From: an uncultured Clostridia bacterium
GTDB taxonomy: Bacteria; Bacillota; Clostridia; Oscillospirales; CAG-272
Length of the DNA: 44,038 nucleotides
Reading direction: 5' to 3'
Assembly (NCBI GenBank): GCA_947367285.1
Contig: CANBDB010000001.1
Location: forward strand, 1-44,038
A program made the translations under genes and the position numbers. Positions within the stretch are counted from its first letter, which is position 1, and each line of letters begins with the position of its first letter. Shown piece after piece: positions 24,853 through 32,220 of the stretch. A model generated the notes under the pieces. That model did no database searches and was not told the DNA's origin. It saw nothing but the letters and a program-made list of their open reading frames with translations.

Positions 24853-26162
24853 TCGCTGTCAACTCCTTTCAAAAAACGGTTGAGTTTATTCTGCGGTACA
24901 CCATACTGAATGAGTCTTCGGCGTAGGCTGTCGGACATCATATTCGGCTTGCAGAAGTGACCTTCAATGATAAACTGCTCATCCTCGATGGTGTTCTTGG
25001 TGATCTCGTAGTTGTACAGGCAGTTGTATTCACGTTCGCCCGCTGCGTTGATGATGCATTCGGAAATATCCATGCATTTTCTGCTGTTGTTTTCCAGCTT
25101 GTGACTGTAGACAACGATGGGAAACGCCTGACCTGCTTGCATCAGCGAGGTTTGGAAGTTGATCGGGAATCGCTTCTGACACAGAAGTGCGATTCTCATA
25201 TGAGCTGCAGAGCCGGGGCCTGCGTGTACTGTCGATACCACCGTATGACCGGTCAGCGATGCTTCCACCGCCGAGTAACATTCCACGTCACGCATCTCAC
25301 CGACGCATACGATGTCGGGGTTGAAACGAAGAGATGCTACCACGAGGTCTTCCTGTGTGATGTCATAGGCGGGGTTATCCGAAGGACGAGAGAGCGTATG
25401 CACCGCATTGTTGACGATGTGTCCGTCCTCACCTCTGCGGACGAGAGACAGTTCTCGGGAACCCGATTCAATGGTGAATACACGCTTGTTATCGGGAATA
25501 GAGGTCATGATGGCATTCAGCAAGGTGGTCTTGCCGCTTGAGGTGGCCCCTGCCACAACGAAGGGTACACCGTAGCGGATGCACATACAGAGAAAGTCCA
25601 CCATTTCCTGTGTGGCAAACCCTGTTTCCACAAGGTTTTCGAGGGTGACTCTCTGTGGATGAAGCAGTCGGATCGAGACTGCCACACCGCGCTCTTCGTC
25701 CACGATCGGCTCTTTGAGTGCAGTGATTCGGGTATTGCCGGGCAGGTGTCCCTGGCTCATGGGAGTGGCGTTGTCGATGATCATACCCGAGTGGTGGAGC
25801 AGACGTTTGATGATATCCACTGCGTGCTGTGGAGAATGGAAATGCTCCTTCAGCTTGACGATGGTACCGTCAAGGAGTGTCAAGGCAATATCGTCCCAGC
25901 CGTTGACGTTGATCTCTTCAAGGTCGGGAGAGCCGAGGAACGGAGTCAAGATGCTGTATTCTGCCATCTCGCAGTAGAGCTTATCGATCAGCTCCTTGGT
26001 GGTCATTCCTTCTACCTTGAAGTCGTTGTCTCGCAGGTACTTATCCACGTAAGCCTTGAGCTGAGAGAGCTTTGCTTTGTCGGTCAGAACGGCGGCATAA
26101 TGGGAGGACACGTACTCCTGAGTCATCCTCAGAAGAGTCCAGAAGTCGATCTGTCTTGCCAT
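24849..26162 (-). CDS. cpaF: CpaF/TadA pilus assembly ATPase
   Basis: This hexameric secretion ATPase powers Tad pilus assembly. The 437-residue protein has an N-terminal domain with LGSPDLEEINVNGWDDI, the Walker A motif GATSSGKTTLLN (about 205-216), an Asp box near VFTIESGSRELSL, Walker B region NPDIVCVGEMRDVECY and the His box GHTVVSTVHAGPGSAAHM. All are typical of CpaF. It is coupled to the TadB-like gene by a four-base overlap and follows the TadZ-like gene by three bases. Confidence 0.92.
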   Translation of the reverse strand: MARQIDFWTLLRMTQEYVSSHYAAVLTDKAKLSQLKAYVDKYLRDNDFKVEGMTTKELIDKLYCEMAEYSILTPFLGSPDLEEINVNGWDDIALTLLDGTIVKLKEHFHSPQHAVDIIKRLLHHSGMIIDNATPMSQGHLPGNTRITALKEPIVDEERGVAVSIRLLHPQRVTLENLVETGFATQEMVDFLCMCIRYGVPFVVAGATSSGKTTLLNAIMTSIPDNKRVFTIESGSRELSLVRRGEDGHIVNNAVHTLSRPSDNPAYDITQEDLVVASLRFNPDIVCVGEMRDVECYSAVEASLTGHTVVSTVHAGPGSAAHMRIALLCQKRFPINFQTSLMQAGQAFPIVVYSHKLENNSRKCMDISECIINAAGEREYNCLYNYEITKNTIEDEQFIIEGHFCKPNMMSDSLRRRLIQYGVPQNKLNRFLKGVDSE

Positions 26163-26165
26163 AGA

Positions 26166-26897
26166 TTACACCACCTTTTCTACGATTGCTTTGAACTTGT
26201 CATTGAACTTCTTGTCGTTTACGACCTCGTAAAGATTGCCGTCCAGCATCTGCTGTTTGACAGCTTGGCTGTACGGAATGGTAAAGCGGACGTCGTGTAG
26301 ATGGGATTTGGCTTCTTCGATAGGCATATACAGATCCTCATCGGTCACGCAGATGCCTTCGATGTGTTCCTCGAGTCGGAACATGGGATCGATATACAGC
26401 GGAAGCTGTGAGGCAAGGTAACTGACCGACTTGAGGGTGGGCGCTGACAGACGGATAACCTCATCTGCTTCTCTTACCGCTACCTTGGACAGCGGATTTT
26501 TGAGAGAGCTTGTGCAGTCGATGATAACGTAATCCGCAAGGGATGAAAGCACGGAATAAAGGGATCTGACCTTGGTGGCATCAAAGGTAGGATAAGTGTA
26601 CTTGTTCTCACCGTCGATAAAACCGAGGAAGGCAAAGTTCTGCTTATCCTTGATGGTTACCATCTGCTTGACCACCTCATGACGGTCGATATCGGTCTTG
26701 GCAAGCGCCACACCTACCGAGCAGAGATCATCTTTCTTGTAGTTCGGGAAGATGATGGGGAGTGTCGGGGTTTCGTTATCTGCATAGACCACGACCACCG
26801 TTGCCTGATACTCATCGTAGATGGATCTTGCAAGTTTGGTGGCAAAGGTCGTTTTGCCCGAGTTCGGCGCTCCCCAAATTGCAATAACCTTCGACAT
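26166..26897 (-). CDS. TadZ/CpaE-like P-loop ATPase
   Basis: The 243-residue protein begins MSKVIAIWGAPNSGKTTFATKLA, a P-loop at residues 9-17. It has the MinD/ParA-like walker region DYVIIDCTSSLKNPLSKVAV and later VIRLSAPTLKSVSYL. TadZ/CpaE proteins place the Tad machinery at a site in the cell. The ATG overlaps the stop of the CpaB-like gene by one base (TAATG). The domain is shorter than CpaE with its receiver domain, so only the ATPase half is present. Confidence 0.82.
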   Translation of the reverse strand: MSKVIAIWGAPNSGKTTFATKLARSIYDEYQATVVVVYADNETPTLPIIFPNYKKDDLCSVGVALAKTDIDRHEVVKQMVTIKDKQNFAFLGFIDGENKYTYPTFDATKVRSLYSVLSSLADYVIIDCTSSLKNPLSKVAVREADEVIRLSAPTLKSVSYLASQLPLYIDPMFRLEEHIEGICVTDEDLYMPIEEAKSHLHDVRFTIPYSQAVKQQMLDGNLYEVVNDKKFNDKFKAIVEKVV

Positions 26898-27754
26898 TAA
26901 TCCTCACCGCCTTCTTCGTTATAGGTCGGATTGTTACCTCCGTGATTGGTACCCCAAATGATATCGTTGGCATCCTGAATGATGTTGTTACCACCCGAGG
27001 GATTGGTTTCGTCCGGTTCTTCGGATTCATCCTTCTCCTGTTCGGAGAGCAGTTCAAAGTACAGATCCTGTGCGTCGAGGAACTTCTGCGCCGTCTTGCT
27101 GTCGCCACGGTACACAAGGTCTGCATGGATCACACCGCGATTCTCATATTCCACAAGCATCTTCGCCTGTGTGGGATTAACGAGAAGCGTCAGCGTGGTG
27201 GGAAGCTCGTAGGTTCCGTCCTCATTGGGAGTCAGCTCGTCCTTATCGAAGCCTTCTGCCGTGGTGGTCGTGATGACCTTCACATAGGTCAGACCGCCGG
27301 GGATGGTGGCTTTATTGGTTTCGTTTTCGAAGATTACAAGGCTGACGATATCGCCGTTTTCAAGCTTGCCCGACAGACCCCCCGCGAAGGAGCTGATGGT
27401 GATACTGATGGCCTGCTTTGTGCCGTCCAAGGTATGGAACACGTCATCTGCGCTGTCCGATTTATCTGAGATCATAGACTGGAGCAGATCGGTGTTGGCT
27501 TTCAGGTCACAGGCTGCGAACTTGCCGACTACGGCTTCTTTCTTTGTAATGACATTGGCAGGAAGTCCGGTACTGCCTACGGTTACGATTTCGATATCGC
27601 TCTCCTGGATCATATGTCCCTGAACGATATCGCTTTTGAGTCTTACGATGTCGGTACGGCTGTCCGACAGCTTGTTGACCAACGGTGCTACCGCAAAGGT
27701 CACGACGAGGGCAAGCACGATACAGACGATACCGATGATTGTTCTGTTTTTCAA
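26897..27754 (-). CDS. CpaB/RcpC-like Flp pilus assembly protein (SAF domain)
   Basis: The 285-residue protein starts with TTG after AGGAGG. A membrane anchor (IIGIVCIVLALVVTFAVAPLV, about 5-25) is followed by a SAF domain (VQGHMIQESDIEIVTVG, VGKFAACDLKANTDLL) and a region with QAISITISSFAGGLSGKLENGDIVSLVIF that is diagnostic of CpaB/RcpC. The C-terminal tail is Asn/Gly/Asp-rich. CpaB links the pilus to the envelope in Gram-negatives; in a Gram-positive its partner is unknown. Confidence 0.85.
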   Translation of the reverse strand: MKNRTIIGIVCIVLALVVTFAVAPLVNKLSDSRTDIVRLKSDIVQGHMIQESDIEIVTVGSTGLPANVITKKEAVVGKFAACDLKANTDLLQSMISDKSDSADDVFHTLDGTKQAISITISSFAGGLSGKLENGDIVSLVIFENETNKATIPGGLTYVKVITTTTAEGFDKDELTPNEDGTYELPTTLTLLVNPTQAKMLVEYENRGVIHADLVYRGDSKTAQKFLDAQDLYFELLSEQEKDESEEPDETNPSGGNNIIQDANDIIWGTNHGGNNPTYNEEGGED

Positions 27755-27772
27755 AGTATTACTACCTCCTGA

Positions 27773-28405
27773 TTAGATGATATAGGCAAGCATTGCTCCG
27801 ATGGAAAGGAACGGAACGAGCGGAAATGCTTCTTTCTGATTCTTTGCGTTCACTTTGTTGTAGGTTGCCATGACGACGACCGCAAGAAGCATACCGACGA
27901 TTAAGGCGAAGACGCCTTTGCCCGCACCGAGCATAAACGCGAGGGCTGTGGAGATCTTCAGATCCGCACCTCCGCACGCTCGGCTCGGTCTGATGATGGC
28001 GAGAGCAAACTGAGGAATGAATACGATCATCGCTCCGATCAGCATAGAGGGCAGATTTGCCGCTTCAAAACCGACAAGAGACAGAATGAAGATCATAATC
28101 GATACACAGTCCGATACTCTTCGCGTTTTCAGATCGGAGAGGCTTGCATAAAGCAACAGCAAAGCGAGTATCATGCCTTTGACTGTCGTGATGGTTACTC
28201 CGAATACGAGCAGAAGGATAAGACCTACCGCCATGGACAGACAGAAAGGCAGATGATCGATGGGTTCGTTTTCCTTTACCGCTTTTTTGCAAAGGATCCA
28301 TACGGCAAGAAGAAAGATGCCGAAAACAATAAAGTGAGCTGCAACTGTCGCCCACAGACTTGCCGTGCCAATATGCACAGGCATGATGGGAATAGGTCTT
28401 ATCAT
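27773..28405 (-). CDS. A24-type prepilin peptidase (TadV/CpaA-like)
   Basis: The 210-residue polytopic protease has six or so hydrophobic segments. The two catalytic aspartates are visible in the family pattern: ASLSDLKTRRVSD (first Asp after the helix) and CGGADLKISTALA (the GxGD-like GGAD motif). It should cleave the leader of the pilins at 29271-30047 and probably of the two pseudopilins. The gene lies between the CpaB-like and LppM-like genes. Confidence 0.88.
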   Translation of the reverse strand: MIRPIPIMPVHIGTASLWATVAAHFIVFGIFLLAVWILCKKAVKENEPIDHLPFCLSMAVGLILLLVFGVTITTVKGMILALLLLYASLSDLKTRRVSDCVSIMIFILSLVGFEAANLPSMLIGAMIVFIPQFALAIIRPSRACGGADLKISTALAFMLGAGKGVFALIVGMLLAVVVMATYNKVNAKNQKEAFPLVPFLSIGAMLAYII

Positions 28406-28420
28406 ACTCGCTTACCTCGC

Positions 28421-29197
28421 TTACTTCTTGAATTTGATGAAGCAGAAGATGCCGGCTACGATCACCACAAGACCGATCACAATGCCGATAACCACACCGG
28501 TGTTGTTGGATTCGCAGGTTGCGGCAAACTCCTGGCTCTCGGTTACGTCTGCAATGTCAAAGGTGATCTTATTGCCATCCACCTTGCCGCCCTTGGACTG
28601 AGTGATTTCTTCGGGCATCTCAACGGTCAGAGTTACCTTGAATGCCTCGTTCATGTCATAGTCGAGACCGTCGTTGCTCTGAGGATTCATTACAGCGTTA
28701 AAGGTGTAAGAGGAATAGAAGATACCGCTGTTTTTCTCAATATTCACAGAGGAGAAGATGTGGTTATCCTTTGTGGGAGCTTCGGGTTCGGTATCGGGGA
28801 TTACGATAACGTCTTCACCGTTGCCGTCAAAGTCTTCGTTTTCACCGTTCATCTCGGCATCCTGTGCCTGCTGTGCATCCTCGATCAGCTCGGTGTCATA
28901 GGTCATTTCAAGCAGAGCCTTTTCCATTTCTTCGTAGGAGCTGTATTCCTTCACCTCGGTGTACGCCACGTAGGTAGTATCCTCGTAGGTGTACTCGGTG
29001 GTTGTCTTGCCTTCGAAGGGATCGGAGCCCATCTGCTTGAGGTTCTGATAGAAATCCTTCTCAATGCCGATGGTGGCAGAGATGGAGCCGGTACCGTCCT
29101 TGTTCATCTTGACACCGATGTCGTTCTGAATACAGCCGGTGAGCATCATGGCAAGCATTGCAACTGCCATAACAAGCGCAAAAATTTTCTTTTTCAT
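28421..29197 (-). CDS. LppM-like lipoprotein with C-terminal membrane anchor
   Basis: The 258-residue protein has a lipoprotein signal with the lipobox LTGC (lipidated cysteine at about residue 22). An LppM-like domain follows (NDIGVKMNKDGTGSISATIGIEKDF, TTEYTYEDTTYVAYTEVKEY), then an acidic linker and a C-terminal transmembrane helix (GVVIGIVIGLVVIVAGIFCF) with a basic end. Double anchoring, lipid and helix, is unusual. It is the first gene after the pilins and is probably an envelope assembly factor for the pilus. GGAGG precedes the ATG. Confidence 0.75.
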   Translation of the reverse strand: MKKKIFALVMAVAMLAMMLTGCIQNDIGVKMNKDGTGSISATIGIEKDFYQNLKQMGSDPFEGKTTTEYTYEDTTYVAYTEVKEYSSYEEMEKALLEMTYDTELIEDAQQAQDAEMNGENEDFDGNGEDVIVIPDTEPEAPTKDNHIFSSVNIEKNSGIFYSSYTFNAVMNPQSNDGLDYDMNEAFKVTLTVEMPEEITQSKGGKVDGNKITFDIADVTESQEFAATCESNNTGVVIGIVIGLVVIVAGIFCFIKFKK

Positions 29198-29232
29198 TGA
29201 TTAACCTCCGGTTTTTATAGATTAGATGTGTT

Positions 29233-29259
29233 GAGGCGGCACCGCTTGGATGCCGCCTC
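29233..29259 (-). other. Intercistronic stem-loop 3' of the tandem pilin genes
   Basis: GAGGCGGCA pairs perfectly with TGCCGCCTC around a nine-base loop, 12 bases after the last pilin stop and before the LppM-like ribosome site. No U-run follows. It is likely an mRNA-stabilising or partial terminator element that keeps pilin expression above that of the downstream assembly genes. Confidence 0.6.
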
Positions 29260-29270
29260 CGTGTTCGTTA

Positions 29271-29501
29271 TCAGCCCTTGAAGTTGAAGAGCTCCTGGAT
29301 CTTCTGAGTCACGGTGGGCATGATGGTGGTATTGAAGAGTGCGTAGAGGCCGCCGAGCAAGAGAGCGCCGATAACCACAGCGATGAGGATCTTAACGCCG
29401 GAATCGACGTAACCTTCGGCACGGACGTTGTCGATTGCGGTCTTAGCGCGGACGGCCATTTCGGTTGCCTTGGACTTAATGCTGGAGAAAAACTTTTTCA
29501 T
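29271..29501 (-). CDS. Tad/Flp-like major pilin, copy 3 (DUF6133-like)
   Basis: The 76-residue protein starts MKKFFSSIKSKATEMAVRAK. A basic leader is followed by the motif RAEGYVDS, then a membrane helix (GVKILIAVVIGALLLGGLYALF) and a short helical tail. Size and plan are those of Flp pilins of Tad systems, and it matches the DUF6133 family (from memory). This is the last of three tandem copies. It differs from copy 2 in only a few residues (D/E and R/K near the motif, GG for AG, F for Y). Confidence 0.82.
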   Translation of the reverse strand: MKKFFSSIKSKATEMAVRAKTAIDNVRAEGYVDSGVKILIAVVIGALLLGGLYALFNTTIMPTVTQKIQELFNFKG

Positions 29502-29543
29502 AAATAATTACCTCGTTCTTTCTTATTTTTGATGGATTGCGGA

Positions 29544-29774
29544 TTAGCCCTTGTAGTTGAAGAGTTCCTGGATCTTCTGCGTTACGGTGGGCATAATGGT
29601 GGTGTTGAAGAGCGCATAGAGACCTGCAAGCAGGAGTGCGCCGATAACGACGGCGATGAGGATCTTGACGCCGGAATCGACGTAGCCTTCAGCCTTTACA
29701 TTCTCGATTGCGGTCTTGGCACGGACTGCCATTTCGGTTGCCTTGGACTTAATGCTGGAGAAAAACTTTTTCAT
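29544..29774 (-). CDS. Tad/Flp-like major pilin, copy 2 (DUF6133-like)
   Basis: The 76-residue pilin has the same plan as its neighbours: basic leader, KAEGYVDS motif, membrane helix GVKILIAVVIGALLLAGLYAL and tail NTTIMPTVTQKIQELFNY. It is nearly identical to copy 3. The ribosome site lies in a repeated 42-base spacer that contains GAGGTAATT before the ATG. Prepilin processing by the peptidase at 27773-28405 is inferred. Confidence 0.82.
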   Translation of the reverse strand: MKKFFSSIKSKATEMAVRAKTAIENVKAEGYVDSGVKILIAVVIGALLLAGLYALFNTTIMPTVTQKIQELFNYKG

Positions 29775-29816
29775 AAATAATTACCTCGTTCTTTCTTATT
29801 TTTGATGGATTACGGA

Positions 29817-30047
29817 TTAGCCCTTGAAGTTGAAGAGATCTTTGATCTTCTGAGTCACGGTGGGCATGATGGTGGTGTTGAAGAGCGCATAGAGACCGGC
29901 AAGCAGGAGAGCACCGATAACAACGGCGATCAGAATCTTGACACCGGAATCGACGTAACCTTCGGCACGGACGTTGTCGATGGCACACTTAGCGCGAATT
30001 GCGAGAGAGTTGCACTTTTCGGAGATCTTGTTAAAAAACTTTTTCAT
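29817..30047 (-). CDS. Tad/Flp-like major pilin, copy 1 (DUF6133-like)
   Basis: This is the first-transcribed of the three pilins, 76 residues. Its leader differs from the other two (MKKFFNKISEKCNSLAIRAKCA) and contains two cysteines before the RAEGYVDS motif. The membrane helix and tail (TTIMPTVTQKIKDLF) are the same. The divergent leader suggests either a functional minor variant or relaxed selection on the leader. GAGGTAATT precedes the ATG. Confidence 0.82.
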   Translation of the reverse strand: MKKFFNKISEKCNSLAIRAKCAIDNVRAEGYVDSGVKILIAVVIGALLLAGLYALFNTTIMPTVTQKIKDLFNFKG

Positions 30048-30105
30048 TTGAATTACCTCATACTTTCTTGATTTTTTGATTTGAATTTTGTTGTTTGGGT
30101 TCGGC

Positions 30106-30408
30106 TCAGTTCATGCCGAAAGGGAGAGCGCTGTTGTCGATGCTCTGCGTGTGAGCGTCGTAGGCGGCAGATACAGCCTTGAAAAGCTGTGCGCGTGTGT
30201 CGCTGTCGAGGGGATGCACAATGTCGCTGTGCTTCACATCACCCTGTGTGTTCTTCCACTTATCGGAAGGCATGGACACGAAGTCGCCGTTCTGACCTTT
30301 GATGAGCTTTACTCCGTGGATGGCGAAAGCATCATCGAGCGTAACGTCACAGATTGCCTTGACGTTGCCTTTGTCGAAGGTTTTTACAACCTTTGCGTCG
30401 ATTTTCAT
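30106..30408 (-). CDS. spoVG: SpoVG-family regulatory RNA/DNA-binding protein
   Basis: The 100-residue protein aligns along its length with SpoVG: MKIDAKVVKTFDKGNVKAI, VTLDDAFAIHGVKLIKGQ, GDFVSMPSDKW and the terminal DIVHPLDSDTRAQLF. SpoVG proteins bind nucleic acid and modulate gene expression at many loci. It is the gene just upstream of the pilins and follows a terminator, so it may help set expression of the pilus operon. An AAGGAGG site precedes the ATG. Confidence 0.88.
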   Translation of the reverse strand: MKIDAKVVKTFDKGNVKAICDVTLDDAFAIHGVKLIKGQNGDFVSMPSDKWKNTQGDVKHSDIVHPLDSDTRAQLFKAVSAAYDAHTQSIDNSALPFGMN

Positions 30409-30440
30409 CGGTGGGTTCCTCCTTTCTTGTAGGATATCTA

Positions 30441-30482
30441 TTAAAAAAACAGAGCCTTACTTTTTTCGGTAAGACTCTGTTT
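30441..30482 (-). terminator. Rho-independent terminator before the spoVG-pilus-transfer block
   Basis: On the minus strand AAACAGAGTCTTAC pairs with GTAAGGCTCTGTTT with one mismatch. The T-rich stem end runs on into TTTTTTTAA. It lies 11 bases past the stop of the gene ending at 30493, dividing the establishment-type genes from spoVG and the structural operon. No clear promoter is seen in the short gap before spoVG, so partial read-through is possible. Confidence 0.78.
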
Positions 30483-30492
30483 GCGGCTCTGA

Positions 30493-31176
30493 TTACTGAT
30501 CAAAGCCTATTACCTTGAACCACACATCGTTCTGAACTTCCTCGGGTGTGATATCCTCGGGAGTCTTGAACATCTCGGTGTATTTACCGATCTGTTCGTC
30601 GGTCAGATCTGCGGTACCGCCTTGTCCGTCATCGGCTACGATGAGGATGGTGCCGGCGTAGATGCTGTCGCCGATTCTTCGGTTGCCTTCGAGACCGATC
30701 AGCTTGGCTTCTTCGTTTCCGATAATGAAGGCGTTATCGTCAAAGGGATAGGTCGCTTCGATATATCCTTTCACTGCCTGTTGCAACGGATCCAAGCCAT
30801 CGGGAATGGTCATTTCGTAGGGTGCTTTGTGAGGCTCGATGACGAGCATTCGATGTCCTACGATCGGAGCGACCTTGGAGGCGTCGAAGTCCTTCAGTTC
30901 CTTGAATCCGAAGGAGTCGCAGAAGTGACAGCTTCCATCCTCCAGCTCCACCACGTCACCTACTGACATGGAATGACCGTTATATCCCACGGGATGATCG
31001 GTATTGCAGAGCGTATAGATTGCTTCAAGGTTATCCGCATCCACGTTGCCGTCATAGACGGTCTTATAGATGCTGGGATCCACTCGTCCCGCAGTCTTTA
31101 TCACGCTGTCATAGCTTCGAAAGCCGGTGTTATATCGGTCCAGCTTGTTATCGATCTGATGAACCTTTATTCTCAT
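30493..31176 (-). CDS. YodL- and DUF3846-domain protein
   Basis: The 227-residue protein begins MRIKVHQIDNKLDRYNTGF after GGGAGG. Residues 1-95 match the YodL-like domain (NLEAIYTLCNTDHPVGYNGHSMSVGDVVEL). Residues about 105-220 match DUF3846 (MLVIEPHKAPYEMTIPDGL, then GNRRIGDSIYAGTILIVADDG). Both domains are common in accessory proteins of Tn1549-like elements and phages; their biochemical role is not known. Its ATG overlaps the stop of the gene upstream by four bases. Confidence 0.78.
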   Translation of the reverse strand: MRIKVHQIDNKLDRYNTGFRSYDSVIKTAGRVDPSIYKTVYDGNVDADNLEAIYTLCNTDHPVGYNGHSMSVGDVVELEDGSCHFCDSFGFKELKDFDASKVAPIVGHRMLVIEPHKAPYEMTIPDGLDPLQQAVKGYIEATYPFDDNAFIIGNEEAKLIGLEGNRRIGDSIYAGTILIVADDGQGGTADLTDEQIGKYTEMFKTPEDITPEEVQNDVWFKVIGFDQ

Positions 31177-31901
31177 TGCATACCTCCCATTTCTAATCCG
31201 TTGTCGCCCTGACCGATAATGATCAGCTCTTGGAGCTTCTTCTTTGCCCAATCGGGAAGACCGTAGGAGTCTGCTTCACCGAGAAAATCCCCACGTCGGA
31301 ACTGTGTGGATTCTCCGTCGGTGAGGAATCGTCCGAAGACCTTGCCGCCTGTCTTGCTCGGATCACAGCCAAAGCCGGAATCGGCAAGGAAGTATTGATA
31401 TTCACTGCTTCGATACTGCTCATTCAAAGCGGAAGGACGCAGGATCATCAGCTTTCCTTCATAGTCACCGCCTCGGGATCCGTATACACAAGCGGAGGAG
31501 TTGAGCACGTCCACCGATTGCACGTAGCTTCGATACTGATCGATCAGACCGTTGACGATTTCGGGATGAGATCCGACACAGTAATCTGTGGTCATGTCTT
31601 CCGCTGCCGTCGGGATTGGGAATTTGTCTGCCCATTCCTGTGTGTGAGGGCGGAATCTGCCATCCCAAGTGTGATGCTGTACGGTGTTGGCAAGCACCCA
31701 GCCTACACGATCCATACCGTACTTTTCGCAAAGCTCCTTGGCACAATCACCGCTCAAATGCATACCATCGAAATTGGTGCGGATCATCCATTCGATACCG
31801 TTTTTACACGCGATGTTTTCCTCTCGGCTTTCGGCATAGGTATCCATCTCGTTCTCGTCACGGGCTACCCGCTTGGGATAGGTGTATAAAGGCTTAGCCA
31901 T
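31173..31901 (-). CDS. DUF3849-like protein
   Basis: The 242-residue protein begins MAKPLYTYPKRVARDENEMDTY. Features that match DUF3849 proteins are the N-terminal ARDENEMDTYAESREENIACKNGIEW, the VGWVLANTVQHHTWDGRF block and the C-terminal GDFLGEADSYGLPDWA. The function is unknown. It is cytoplasmic by appearance. AGGTGG precedes the ATG at 31901; a GTG nine bases upstream is possible. It overlaps the AbrB-like gene by eight bases. Confidence 0.72.
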   Translation of the reverse strand: MAKPLYTYPKRVARDENEMDTYAESREENIACKNGIEWMIRTNFDGMHLSGDCAKELCEKYGMDRVGWVLANTVQHHTWDGRFRPHTQEWADKFPIPTAAEDMTTDYCVGSHPEIVNGLIDQYRSYVQSVDVLNSSACVYGSRGGDYEGKLMILRPSALNEQYRSSEYQYFLADSGFGCDPSKTGGKVFGRFLTDGESTQFRRGDFLGEADSYGLPDWAKKKLQELIIIGQGDNGLEMGGMQ

Positions 31902-32202
31902 TTTTACCACCTGCCTGAAGCTGAGCCCATTTCACAGAGAGATGGACAAGGGCGGCTCTCTGTTCGGCAACAGACAAGCCGTCCAAGAAATCCAAGAGCG
32001 TGATCTCATCGGTGGGCTTTTCCACGGGACTCGCATCGGTCTTTTTGCATCCATCGCAGATCTTCTCACGTCGGATGATGATCGTGTTGTTGTCCTGTTC
32101 CTCGAAGGAGACCACATCGTTGTATCGGAATCCCATCTTGATGCGAAGCTCATAGGGGATGGTGATGCGTCCGCGCTTGCCGAGGATTTTGTTGATCTTC
32201 AT
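31894..32202 (-). CDS. AbrB/MazE-family DNA-binding regulator
   Basis: The 102-residue protein has an N-terminal swapped-hairpin domain (ILGKRGRITIPYELRIKMGF, VVSFEEQDNNTIIIR) typical of AbrB/SpoVT regulators. A CDGC pair and a C-terminal helical part (LLDFLDGLSVAEQRAALVHLSV) follow. The AbrB half is firm. The C-terminal half probably mediates oligomerisation. No toxin partner of MazF type is adjacent, so it is more likely a regulator than an antitoxin. Confidence 0.8.
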   Translation of the reverse strand: MKINKILGKRGRITIPYELRIKMGFRYNDVVSFEEQDNNTIIIRREKICDGCKKTDASPVEKPTDEITLLDFLDGLSVAEQRAALVHLSVKWAQLQAGGKNG

Positions 32203-32220
32203 GTTTTATTCCTCTCTTTC

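Larger units (their letters stand above)
29271..30047 (-). repeat. Tandem triplication of a pilin gene with a 273-base period
   Basis: Start-to-start distance is exactly 273 bases for both steps (stop positions 29271, 29544, 29817). The 42-base intergenic segments after copies 1 and 2 are nearly identical (29502-29543 and 29775-29816; one G/A difference noted). The three genes are the same length. This points to tandem duplication with later divergence, strongest in the N-terminal region of the first copy. Confidence 0.9.
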
